From: Azotobacter paspali
GTDB taxonomy: Bacteria > Pseudomonadota > Gammaproteobacteria > Pseudomonadales > Pseudomonadaceae
Reading direction: 5' to 3' (one strand)
NCBI RefSeq assembly: GCF_042434745.1
Contig: NZ_JBHLSS010000001.1
Length of the DNA: 38,331 nucleotides
Below, in pieces: positions 26,141 to 33,828 of this stretch. Both the position numbers and the translations under genes were made by a program. Position 1 is the stretch's first letter; each line of letters begins with the position of its first letter. The notes under the pieces are model-generated. The model saw nothing but the letters and a program-made list of their open reading frames with translations, was not told the origin of the DNA and made no database searches.

Positions 26141-26553
26141 AGAGGGGGACGGCGCGGGGCGGCGGGGGCCGCTTCGCGTGGGGTGTTGGGGGCTGGGAGT
26201 GAAGCTTTGTCCTGAGTTGACCGAGGAATTGTATGTATTGATTAGGTTTGCTTTCCCAACTGGCCCTCCGTGGCAGGCAGAAAGCGGCCCAGGCTGTGTG
26301 AAAACTCTTTGATCGGTCAGGAGGCGATCAAAAAATAATCAAATTCGGCGCTCTCTCGTGAATTCCAAGCAAGCTAGCTCGGAAAAACTCTATAGATTTC
26401 GCGTAGTAATGCGAACCTCAGAATTGAGCATGAGTTCTCACACAGCCTGGACCCAAAGCAGAATTAGCGACTTCATAAAAGCGGATGCTTAACGGCGAGG
26501 TCACCGGCGCTGCACGGATTTATTACGCAGCATCCGTATGGATTGCTGCTGGG
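26141..26553. other. Gene-free boundary between the aco operon and the AT-rich island
   Basis: The first 60 bp are extremely G-rich, with runs at 26144-26148, 26156-26159, 26164-26168, 26180-26183 and 26188-26192. Base composition then drops sharply. The stretch holds the MITE-like element at 26289-26450 and no convincing gene. Confidence 0.6.
26289..26450. mobile_element. 162-bp MITE-like element with 19-bp inverted repeats
   Basis: The left end CCAGGCTGTGTGAAAACTC (26289-26307) and right end GAGTTCTCACACAGCCTGG (26432-26450) are complementary at 18 of 19 positions. The interior is AT-rich without a frame. The ends resemble insertion-sequence termini with GGCTGTGTGAAAAC. No target duplication is obvious. 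It sits at the junction of core-like and AT-rich DNA. Confidence 0.7.
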
Positions 26554-27480
26554 TTAGCCTTCGCTAGCCTTAGATTGTGGCTCCATAGCCGCTATCCCCA
26601 GCGTTGCTAGTCGTCTTCCCATTGGACTCCTCTGAAACTCAGAACGTTCGCAGGCAAGCCGGAGCATTAATTCAAGCTTTTCTGCTGCCATACCCCGTTG
26701 GCCGTGATGCTCTAGATATAGAGCAAGCATCTCTGTTAAGTCATGCCCTCTCGATAGAGACCAGTCTGTCGGCAACTCTCGATCTAGACGCTTTGCCACT
26801 TCAATAAGATCATCCGTATATTCACGATAATTTGACCAGCGGGGTAGCGCTTTAAAGAGTTCATCCTCATTGAAAGTTATATCACGAGAATTAAAAAAAG
26901 AACGAATCTCTAATCCATTTAAAACGCTCAAACGCAAACCATTAGCCCGCTGAACAAGAATATCTGCCGCCCGAAGGCTTCCGGTAACGCGCGAAGCACG
27001 CTCCAAGCGTTTCCGAAGGCTATCCGCTTCATTTACATCGACATCCAAGTTAACCAAAACCTTCTCGAAGGCAGTTGTATTTATCAGATACGTTTCAAGA
27101 TCGTTGTAGTAAAGACGATCCTCTTCAAAACAAAATGCATTATAAATATAACAGGGGTGATTAATTAGCGGCTGCTTAACAATGACATCAAAATCAATGT
27201 CCGCAAAAAAGCAAAGGAAATCAAAGTCTGAATAAGGCTTCATGCGTGATTTTGTATATGCAAGGTTTACCAACGATTTTCCGTCAAAGCCATCAAATCG
27301 AATGGGGGCACCAGCTGAAACCCACTGACTTAGAAACCGCTTATCGCAAACACCCTCCACAATAGCCGTTCGAATTTGCTTGCTTCGAAACATCGAAAGC
27401 GCCTTATTAAGAAGATGCTTTGGATCTTTCTGATATCTCCGTAGCGAACTCAATTTACGCTCCAAGGCAGGCTTGTTCAC
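26554..27480 (-). CDS. DUF4435 (TOPRIM-like) protein, AriB-like
   Basis: This is a 308-residue protein encoded in AT-rich DNA unlike its flanks. DUF4435 features are IVEGVCDKRFL (conserved Glu, about residue 42), CFFADIDFD (Asp-x-Asp metal site) and YYNDLETYLIN. Together these form a TOPRIM-type nuclease centre. The gene starts with GTG 26 nt inside the end of the ATPase gene, so the pair is translationally coupled. In the PARIS anti-phage system AriA (ATPase) holds AriB (DUF4435 nuclease) until a phage anti-restriction protein releases it, and AriB then cleaves host tRNA. This pair has that layout; the assignment is by domain content and order only. Confidence 0.72.
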   Translation of the reverse strand: MNKPALERKLSSLRRYQKDPKHLLNKALSMFRSKQIRTAIVEGVCDKRFLSQWVSAGAPIRFDGFDGKSLVNLAYTKSRMKPYSDFDFLCFFADIDFDVIVKQPLINHPCYIYNAFCFEEDRLYYNDLETYLINTTAFEKVLVNLDVDVNEADSLRKRLERASRVTGSLRAADILVQRANGLRLSVLNGLEIRSFFNSRDITFNEDELFKALPRWSNYREYTDDLIEVAKRLDRELPTDWSLSRGHDLTEMLALYLEHHGQRGMAAEKLELMLRLACERSEFQRSPMGRRLATLGIAAMEPQSKASEG

Positions 27481-28804
27481 CCGCTGACCGATGCTGTTCA
27501 GCTAGTTCTATTACGCTGCTCCATCTGTCACCTATGAGTATTGGAGAATGCGTTGCAACCAGAACAGTGAAATCATTAAGCTTGCGAATCTCCTCAAGAA
27601 TCGAAAGAAATTTTTCTTGCCATTCGGGATGAAAAGAAATCTCTGGCTCATCTATCAGTACAAGCGAACCCTTTTTCGTATTAAATATAAGCTTACCGAT
27701 CAAGACAATTAAGTGTTGCTCTCCCGAAGAAAGAACCGACAAAGGGAGACTATCTTGATTGCCGTCGACAACCTTTACCACAATACCTTCATCAGCAGAA
27801 GTTTCAATTGTTTTAAAGGCTATCAAACCATTAATTGAACTACAAAAAACATCAAGACGCTGAGCCAAATCCTCCAGCAGCGAGAACTTCTCCCGAATGT
27901 CGTCTAGATATGTTTTTAATACCAACATGCCGGCGTTTTCAGTCGACTCCGCATGAACATTTAGCTGCTTTGTTGTGCCTGTATGAGGAACAAGCCCAAG
28001 CCTTCCATAGCGCTCCTCATACGCCTGAACGGACTTTATCGATTCGATAATGGCTTCTCTTGTCGGCGCAATTTCACCCTTCAATGACTCCATTAGTCGA
28101 GTCGGAAAGTTTGTCTCTTTCTTGCGACCCTCCTCAAACTGGTTTCTTATTGCGAATTGCATCTTCTCCTTAATTTCTATAGCAATTGCACCAACCATTA
28201 AACTACTTTTTGCCGCCGTCAGCCCTCTAACACTAAGGTCCTCCTCAAATTTGAGACGGTTTGTCGGGATGGAGAAGACCCTTAGCGACCCTCGGATATT
28301 TTCCAGCCACTCATCGCGCTTAATACTCCGCCTGAAAACTGGATGATCGCCATAGCGATTTAGTATATCAAAGCGATCAAATACCTCACCCGTGCGGTCA
28401 TGACGCCATGTTCTTGGACCGATCCTAGTCAGGAATGGGAATGCTCTCTCTACTACAAATGACCGCCCATCACCATCTTGACCTCCAAAAGGATCTTTGA
28501 TTTTTGTCTGATTCGAGCCGGAACGGATTGTAACCTGATTATTTTCATGATCATCTTCGACATGAATAATTTCCACAGTTTCTTCGTTGGATAGATGGAA
28601 GCGGATGCTTCCAAATTTCTCCCTAATGAAATAGTAATAATCGCCTGACGCAAAGCTGCTAACAATCTTTAGTATTGTTGATTTCCCATAGCCATTTGGC
28701 GCCGTTATTATGGAAATGCTATTCTCGTGCTCTGCAAGATTTATACAGTAGTCAAATCGACCAAACAGTTTATCAATTTCGATTTTTTCAATTCGTTTTT
28801 CCAT
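27455..28804 (-). CDS. ABC-type ATPase of the AriA kind, partner of the DUF4435 protein
   Basis: This 449-residue SMC/OLD-like ATPase has Walker A APNGYGKST (35-43), the ABC signature LSSGEQ (358-363), Walker B SLVLIDEPE (catalytic E386) and the switch histidine ATHSP (H419), with a long helical insert between. ATG 28804 starts MEKRIEKIEIDKLFG with GAGAAG upstream; the 34 additional open codons look unconserved. It is transcribed first and overlaps the DUF4435 gene by 26 nt. Composition is clearly lower in GC than neighbouring genes, a sign of recent transfer. Alternatives are an OLD-type or retron-associated ATPase, but the DUF4435 partner favours PARIS-like. Confidence 0.72.
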   Translation of the reverse strand: MEKRIEKIEIDKLFGRFDYCINLAEHENSISIITAPNGYGKSTILKIVSSFASGDYYYFIREKFGSIRFHLSNEETVEIIHVEDDHENNQVTIRSGSNQTKIKDPFGGQDGDGRSFVVERAFPFLTRIGPRTWRHDRTGEVFDRFDILNRYGDHPVFRRSIKRDEWLENIRGSLRVFSIPTNRLKFEEDLSVRGLTAAKSSLMVGAIAIEIKEKMQFAIRNQFEEGRKKETNFPTRLMESLKGEIAPTREAIIESIKSVQAYEERYGRLGLVPHTGTTKQLNVHAESTENAGMLVLKTYLDDIREKFSLLEDLAQRLDVFCSSINGLIAFKTIETSADEGIVVKVVDGNQDSLPLSVLSSGEQHLIVLIGKLIFNTKKGSLVLIDEPEISFHPEWQEKFLSILEEIRKLNDFTVLVATHSPILIGDRWSSVIELAEQHRSAGEQACLGA

Positions 28805-29183
28805 TTTCTTCTCTTGTGATGGATTACGCAAAATGCTGCGTTGCAAAATCTGACTTTGTATTGGGGGACAGCACCGTCGTGCAACATCGGCACCACCCGG
28901 GGACATCGCTCATGAACTGCTTGCTTAATGCAGGCTTGGCCATAGTTTTTGGTTCTCAAGCAACCCTATTAATACGACATGAGGGGGAGATAGGAAATTA
29001 GCGACTAGACTACTTCTTACACAACATACCTCATGCTAATGGTGGATGTCCGCTCTTGGTGAGAGACTCGAAACAACCACTCCTAGACGTTTTTCAGCCT
29101 GTCGCGGTAGATCGATTAGAAACGCAGAACCTTATCAATGCACATGACCTCTCGGTCGACTCAAGATAAACTTCATTTTCATC
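28805..29183. other. Gene-free AT-rich stretch upstream of the ATPase gene
   Basis: No protein family or RNA gene is recognised. It must contain the promoter of the ATPase/DUF4435 pair, but no clear -35/-10 could be assigned. Composition rises toward the LysR remnant. Confidence 0.5.
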
Positions 29184-29528
29184 TTAGCCAAACAATATCA
29201 CCAGCCAATCGTTTAATACCCGCAGGCCTCGCGTCAGGTACTTGTGATGGAGATAAAGCACCGCCATCAATGCGGCGGTACGTGCTGCGATAGTAGCTCA
29301 ACCAGGCCACTACGTAGCCTTCGCCGTGGTTGACCGTCAAGCTACAGTCGACCGGCACCGAGCCGCTCGACCCACCGCCCCCACCACACAGCCCCCTTCA
29401 CGTAGCCGGCCGATCATCCACTCGACAAAACCGATCTCCAGAGCGATTTCTGGGTAGCGTGTGTAGAAGTCCCGCAGGCATGGAGTCGCCGTCAGGCGAC
29501 CGGGCGACGTCGGCACTGCGGTTTTCAG
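29184..29528 (-). pseudogene. LysR-family regulator remnant 1 (effector-domain fragments)
   Basis: Pieces of a LysR effector-binding domain occur in different frames. LRDFYTRYPEIALEIGF and WMIGRLREGG lie in one frame, TVNHGEGYV follows in another, and the 3' end YLHHKYLTRGLRVLNDWLV continues to a stop at 29184-29186. The N-terminal helix-turn-helix is missing. It is clearly related to the remnant at 33289-33828 and, at its tail, to 31913-31971. It lies just downstream of the SulP gene on the same strand. Confidence 0.75.
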
Positions 29529-29574
29529 CATTGCCCCATCGCAGCCGAAGAAATCGGCCCCGCCGCCCCTCCCC

Positions 29575-31020
29575 TCACTCATGCTGCACCCCCGCCCGCT
29601 TGAGCAGTTGCCTGCAGCGCTCGGACAGGTGCAGCACGCGCAGGTGCTTGCCGACCTTGGCGTAGCGCTCGCGCAGGGTCTTCAGGGCGGCGATGGCCGA
29701 GTAGTCGACGAAGCTCAGGTGGCGGCAATCGAGGGTCACCTGGGGCGGGTCGCCGGCGGGGTCGAACTGGTTGAGGAAGGGCGTCGTGGAGGCGAAGAAC
29801 AGCGTGCCGTGCAGGCGGTAGAGCTTGCTGCCGTCGGCTTCCCGATGGGTGTCGGCATACAGCTCGCGGGCCTGCTGCCAGGCGAAGTTCAGCGCGGCGA
29901 TGACGATCCCGCAGAGCACGGCGGTGGCCAGGTCGGTGAACACGGTGACGATGGTTACGGCGACGATCACCAGCGCGTCGTTCAGCGGCACCTTGTCGAG
30001 CACCCGCAGCGAGGCCCAGGCGAAGGTCTGCTGCGCCACCACGAACATCACCCCGACCAGCGCGGCGAGCGGGATGCGCTCGATCAGCGGCGAGAGGAAC
30101 AGCACGAACAGCAGGACCATCATTCCGGCGACCACCCCGGAGAGCCGGCCGCGGCCGCCGGAGCTTAGGTTGATCATGGTCTGGCCGATCATCGCGCAGC
30201 CGCCCATGCCGCCGAACAGGCCGGACACCAGGTTGGCCGCGCCCAGCGCCGCGCACTCGCGATCCGGGTAGCCGCGGCTCTCGGTGATCTCGTCGGTGAG
30301 GTTGAGGGTCAGCAGGGTTTCCAGCAGGCCGACCAGCGCCATCAGCACCGCGTAGGGCGCGACGATGGCCAGGGTTTCCAGGTTCCAGGGTACGTCCGGC
30401 ACGGCCGGGACGGGCAGGCCGCCGGCGATGTGCGCCATGTCGCCGAGGGTTCGGGTCGGCAGGCCGAGCAGCCAAACCGCCAGGCCGACGCCGAGGATCG
30501 CCGCCAGCGCCGGCGGCACGGCGCGGGTCAGGCGCGGCAGCAGGTAGACGATGGCCATGGTCAGCGCCACCAGCCCGAGCATCAGGTAGAGCGGCGTGCC
30601 CCCCAGCCAGGCCTCGCCGTTCCTGAAGTGCTCCAGTTGGGCCAGGGCGATGATGATCGCCAAGCCGTTGACGAAGCCGAGCATCACCGGATGCGGCACC
30701 ATGCGCACCAGTTTGCCGAGGCGCAGCAGGCCGAAGGCGACCATGATCAGCCCGCCGAGCAGCACGGTGGCGAGCAGGTACTGCACGCCGTGCTGCACCA
30801 CCAGCGCGACGATCACCACGGCCATCGAGCCGGCGGCGCCGGACACCATGCCCGGCCGGCCACCGAACAGGGCGGTCAGGGTGCAGATGATGAAGGCGCC
30901 GTACAGCCCCATCAGCGGATTGAGGTGGGCGACCAGGGCGAAGGCGATGCACTCGGGCACCAGAGCGAAGGACGTGGTGAGCCCAGCTAGGACATCGGCA
31001 CGCAGGGATTTCGGTTTCAT
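29575..31020 (-). CDS. SulP-family anion transporter with C-terminal STAS domain
   Basis: This is a 481-residue inner-membrane protein. The first about 385 residues are a chain of hydrophobic segments with SulP features: LRADVLAGLTTSFALVPE, GLYGAFIICTLTALFGG and the SLC26-type GGMGGCAMIGQTMIN. The last about 90 residues form a short STAS domain (VTLDCRHLSFVDYSAIAALK). The substrate could be sulfate, bicarbonate or another anion; nothing nearby decides it. Full length, high GC, no operon partner. About 225 bp separate its start from the divergent higBA genes. Confidence 0.88.
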   Translation of the reverse strand: MKPKSLRADVLAGLTTSFALVPECIAFALVAHLNPLMGLYGAFIICTLTALFGGRPGMVSGAAGSMAVVIVALVVQHGVQYLLATVLLGGLIMVAFGLLRLGKLVRMVPHPVMLGFVNGLAIIIALAQLEHFRNGEAWLGGTPLYLMLGLVALTMAIVYLLPRLTRAVPPALAAILGVGLAVWLLGLPTRTLGDMAHIAGGLPVPAVPDVPWNLETLAIVAPYAVLMALVGLLETLLTLNLTDEITESRGYPDRECAALGAANLVSGLFGGMGGCAMIGQTMINLSSGGRGRLSGVVAGMMVLLFVLFLSPLIERIPLAALVGVMFVVAQQTFAWASLRVLDKVPLNDALVIVAVTIVTVFTDLATAVLCGIVIAALNFAWQQARELYADTHREADGSKLYRLHGTLFFASTTPFLNQFDPAGDPPQVTLDCRHLSFVDYSAIAALKTLRERYAKVGKHLRVLHLSERCRQLLKRAGVQHE

Positions 31021-31151
31021 GACTTACCTGAACGGTTGGCCGGCAAGGCCGGCCGCAGAGGGACGGCTGGAAGAAAGGGCTTCGGATGTTACGGATTCGA
31101 AGCGGATGGGGCCAGCCATCGTATGGGCGCCACAAGGCAAGCGCATGAGCA

Positions 31152-31194
31152 TGTAGGAGCGAACTCATTCGCGACGCTTCCGGTCTTGCCGATG
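31152..31194. repeat. REP-like word and left copy of a 29-bp direct repeat
   Basis: TGTAGGAGCGAACTCATTCG (from 31152) is a small palindromic word (GAGCGAA / TTCGCG type) common in Pseudomonas intergenic DNA. Its right part, 31166-31194, recurs at 31975-32003 with one mismatch in 29, in the same orientation. The two copies bracket the higBA cassette. Confidence 0.65.
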
Positions 31195-31215
31195 CGCATA
31201 GGTTACGATTGTGAA

Positions 31216-31236
31216 CCGTGACGTGATAAGTCACGG
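31216..31236. promoter_or_regulatory. Operator-like palindrome upstream of higB
   Basis: CCGTGAC (31216-31222), 7-nt spacer, GTCACGG (31230-31236), a perfect dyad ending 9 nt before the higB start. HigA antitoxins repress their own operon at such dyads, so this is the likely operator. Confidence 0.65.
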
Positions 31237-31245
31237 TGTAGCCCC

Positions 31246-31523
31246 ATGATCATCAGCTTTCAGCACAAGGGCCTTCGCCTCTTTTACGAAACGGGCTCAA
31301 CCAAGGGGATTCGCGCCGATCATGCCAAACGTCCGGCCCGCATGCTGGCCTTCATGGATCGAGCCACAGCGCCGGGAGACCTCGACCTTCCGGGCTGGAG
31401 ACTCCCCCCCTCAAAGGGGATCGCACGGAGTTCAGGTCGCTGACCGTCAGCGGCAATTGGCGGGTGATTTTCCGCTTTGCCGGCAACGATATCGAACTGG
31501 TCGACTACCTCGACTACCACTGA
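31246..31523 (+). pseudogene. higB: HigB-type toxin, frameshifted in a C7 tract
   Basis: The start MIISFQHKGLRLFYETGSTK is a clear HigB/RelE-family mRNA interferase. At about 31403-31410 a run of seven C residues breaks the frame: the direct product ends after 65 residues at 31443. In the other frame the toxin continues as SLTVSGNWRVIFRFAGND and ends DYLDYH at 31523. Adding one C restores a 92-residue toxin of normal length and the normal 13-nt gap to higA. It may be a true mutation, a sequencing error in a homopolymer, or a slippery or phase-variable site. Confidence 0.85.
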
Positions 31524-31536
31524 ACAGGAGGGCGAC

Positions 31537-31824
31537 ATGGCCATGTTCAACCCACCGCATCCGGGGGAAACGCTCCTCAAGGACGTACTCCCCGAGTTGG
31601 ATATCAGCATTGCCGAGCTTGCCCGTCGGCTGGGCCTCGCACGAGAAACCCTGTCTCGCATCCTGCACGGACGCGCCCCTATCAGCCCGGACCTGGCCGT
31701 TCGCCTGGAAATGGCCGGTATCGGTACGGCTCGTACCTGGCTTGGCGTACAGGCCGATTACGACTTGTGGCAGGCCCGGCACCGCGAGCAGCCTCGCATA
31801 GAGCGATTCGCCTCGATTGCCTGA
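31537..31824 (+). CDS. higA: HigA-type antitoxin (XRE helix-turn-helix)
   Basis: This is a 95-residue DNA-binding antitoxin. It begins MAMFNPPHPGETLLKDVLPE, typical of HigA, followed by an XRE helix-turn-helix (ISIAELARRLGLARETLSRI) and a short C-terminal extension. ATG 31537 has AGGAGGG upstream; upstream open codons belong to the toxin region. It normally neutralises HigB and represses the operon. It is intact although the toxin is frameshifted, as expected if the antitoxin is harmless to keep. Confidence 0.92.
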   Translation: MAMFNPPHPGETLLKDVLPELDISIAELARRLGLARETLSRILHGRAPISPDLAVRLEMAGIGTARTWLGVQADYDLWQARHREQPRIERFASIA

Positions 31825-31834
31825 TACGACACAG

Positions 31835-31857
31835 GACCCAGGCGCCAGGCCTGGGTC
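31835..31857 (+). terminator. Hairpin after higA
   Basis: GACCCAGG (31835-31842) and CCTGGGTC (31850-31857) form a perfect 8-bp stem with a 7-nt loop, 10 nt after the higA stop. It is followed by TCATCC rather than a strong T-run, so its termination strength is uncertain. Confidence 0.5.
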
Positions 31858-31912
31858 TCATCCGCGCCCCGAGCGCCCGCTCGCCTCGGGATGAAACCCC
31901 GCTTTCCTCCCC

Positions 31913-31971
31913 TCAGCCAAACAGCCCCATCAACCAATCGATGAACACCCGCAAACGCGGCGCCGGGTGTC
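31913..31971 (-). pseudogene. LysR-family 3'-end remnant 2
   Basis: About 17 codons, RLRVFIDWLMGLFG then stop at 31913-31915, match the C-terminal end of LysR regulators and the tails of the other two remnants. Homology stops abruptly at the 29-bp repeat copy at 31975. Confidence 0.6.
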
Positions 31972-31974
31972 GGG

Positions 31975-32003
31975 CATTCGCGACGCTTCCAGTCTTGCCG
32001 ATG
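31975..32003. repeat. Right copy of the 29-bp direct repeat
   Basis: Identical to 31166-31194 at 28 of 29 positions and in the same orientation. It separates the LysR tail remnant from the end of the Fic gene. Confidence 0.65.
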
Positions 32004-32007
32004 ACTG

Positions 32008-33168
32008 CTACAGGGGAATATCGGGCCCGCCGGCGGCGGGCCAGTCGATCCGGTAACGGGTGCTGCGCCCGCCGCCGGGCAGGCGGACCAGGCAGCCCTT
32101 GTCGAGCAGGTCGCCGAGGTGGCGGGTGGCGGTGGCCTTGGAAACCCTGGCGACGGCCTGGTACTCGGCGGCATTGATGCCGCCTTCGAAGCCGCGTTCG
32201 CCGCCGTCGAGCAGGCGGTTGAGCACCTTGATCTGTTCGGCGGACAGCGCCTGCTGGCGATGCCGCTGCCAGAAGCGCGACTTGGCCAGCACCCGGTCGA
32301 TGCGCGCCAGCGCCTGTTGCAGGCTGCGCAGCAGGGTGTGTAGGAACCACTCCAGCCAGGGGCTGATCTCCAGCCCTCCCTTCTGGCTGGCTTCGAGGAT
32401 GCGGTAGTAGCCCTGGCGGTCGTCGAGGATGCTGACCGACATGGCATGCAGGCGGATCGCCTGGCGCTCGCCCTGGGCCAGCGCCAGGTCGGTGATGGCA
32501 CGGGTCAGCCGGCCGTTGCCGTCGTCGAAGGGATGCAGGGTGACGAACCAGAAATGGGCGATGCCGGCGCGCAGCAGCGGGTCGAGGCCGCTGTCGCGGC
32601 GGCTCGCCTCGAACCAGTCGAGGAAGGCGGCCAGTTGCCGCTCCAGCCCGTCGCGCGGCGGCGCCTCGAAATGCACGGTGGGCCGGTCGAGCCGGCTGGA
32701 GACCACCTGCATCGGCTCTTCGCCGCGCAGGGCAGCGATGCGGATGCGCCGCGGCAGCAAGTCGTCGTCCTGCGCGGGAAATAGCAGGCGGTGCCAGTGC
32801 AGCAGGCGTTCAAGGCTCAGCGGTTGCTCCAGGTGCCGGGTGGCGTCCAGCATCAGCTCGGCGAGACCTTCGCTGCGTGGGCTGACGCGGCTGGCGCCGT
32901 CCGTTTCGAGGCCCAGGCGGCGGGCTAGCGAGGAGCGCACCGAGCCGACGTTGAGTTGCTCGCCCTCGATGGCCGAGGAGGTGACGATGTTCTGCAGCAG
33001 GGCATCCAGCTCGCTCTGCGCGCCGAATGCGTCCCCTGCCGCCCCGGCCATGCCGAGCAGCCGGCCCTGGGCCTGCGCGCAGTCACGCAGCAGCGGCGCC
33101 AGGCGCTCGGCCTGCCAGCGGAAATGCGGCCAATCCGGTTGCCGCCAGATCCAGCGTGACTCTTCCAT
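32008..33168 (-). CDS. Fic-domain protein with DUF4172 N-terminus and C-terminal winged helix
   Basis: This is a 386-residue likely AMP-transferase. The N-terminal DUF4172-like start WIWRQPDWPHFRW is followed by an inhibitory helix motif S64-xxx-E68-G69 (SSAIEGE, class II). The Fic active site is HPFDDGNGRLTR with catalytic H212, and a C-terminal winged-helix region (VARVSKATATRHLGDLL) may bind DNA. ATG 33168 is chosen for this N-terminus; 31 more upstream codons run through the operator repeats. It stands alone without an antitoxin gene, consistent with built-in inhibition. Four ordered half sites just upstream suggest autoregulation. Confidence 0.9.
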   Translation of the reverse strand: MEESRWIWRQPDWPHFRWQAERLAPLLRDCAQAQGRLLGMAGAAGDAFGAQSELDALLQNIVTSSAIEGEQLNVGSVRSSLARRLGLETDGASRVSPRSEGLAELMLDATRHLEQPLSLERLLHWHRLLFPAQDDDLLPRRIRIAALRGEEPMQVVSSRLDRPTVHFEAPPRDGLERQLAAFLDWFEASRRDSGLDPLLRAGIAHFWFVTLHPFDDGNGRLTRAITDLALAQGERQAIRLHAMSVSILDDRQGYYRILEASQKGGLEISPWLEWFLHTLLRSLQQALARIDRVLAKSRFWQRHRQQALSAEQIKVLNRLLDGGERGFEGGINAAEYQAVARVSKATATRHLGDLLDKGCLVRLPGGGRSTRYRIDWPAAGGPDIPL

Positions 33169-33191
33169 GGTAAACCTGCCTGCGGGTGGCG

Positions 33192-33251
33192 AGCCGATTA
33201 CGGAGGTTATTCGGCTCATTCGGTGAGCCGATTGTCGGGAATTATTCGGCT
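33192..33251. promoter_or_regulatory. Double dyad upstream of the Fic gene
   Basis: AGCCGATTA (33192-33200) faces TTATTCGGCT (33207-33216), and AGCCGATT (33226-33233) faces TTATTCGGCT (33242-33251). The two dyads are about 35 bp apart centre to centre and lie 24-83 bp upstream of the Fic start. This is a typical operator layout, possibly for the protein's own winged helix. Confidence 0.65.
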
Positions 33252-33288
33252 TGAAGTCCATCGCGAGTCGGCGGTTGCCACCCCGCCC

Positions 33289-33828
33289 TCAGCCGAACAA
33301 CGTCACCGATCAATCGATGAACCCCTGCGAACGCGGCGTCAGGCGCCGGCGATGGGGATGGAGCACCGTCATCGGCAGCGCCGGCGGTGGGTGTTGTGGC
33401 AGCAGTTCGACCAGGCTATCGGCGGCCAGTTGGCGCTCGACGTGGTAGCGCGGCACCTGGACAATCCCGAGTCCCGCCCCGCAAGCCGCCACATAGGCTT
33501 CGCCGTGGTTGACCACGAAGCTAGCCGGCAAGTTGTCTCGATGCGGCCGTCGACGGCGAACTCCAGTGGCGCCAGCCGCCCGGTGGTGGCCGAGAGGTAG
33601 TCGATGCAGCGGTGCCTTTGCAACCCGTCGAGGCTGGTCGGCGGGCCGTGGCAAGCCACGTAGCCGGCGCCAGCGCGGGTGACCTGGGGCAGCGCCGGCA
33701 GGCAGGCTGCGGGCGATCAGCGTCGAGTCGCTCAGCCCGCCGATCCGCACCACGCAGTCCACGCCTTCGCGCACCAGGTCGATCATCCGATCGCCGATGC
33801 CGATTTCCAAGACGATTTCCGGGTAGCC
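33289..33828 (-). pseudogene. LysR-family regulator remnant 3, broken by frameshift and nonsense
   Basis: The effector-domain segments YPEIVLEIGIGDRMIDLVREG and SFVVNHGEAYVAACGAGLG are well conserved but separated by a stretch that reads only in other frames. Near the end, a TGA replaces the Trp codon expected in FIDW, leaving QGFID-stop, while the original terminator follows at 33289-33291. The N-terminus is missing: at 33828 the sequence switches to BenE-like coding on the other strand. Similar to the remnants at 29184 and 31913. Confidence 0.8.

Noticed and set aside
29579..31234. A 551-codon frame overlapping the SulP gene on the same strand
   Set aside because: It is Arg/Pro/Gly-rich without domains, whereas the overlapping frame encodes a clear membrane transporter with a STAS domain.
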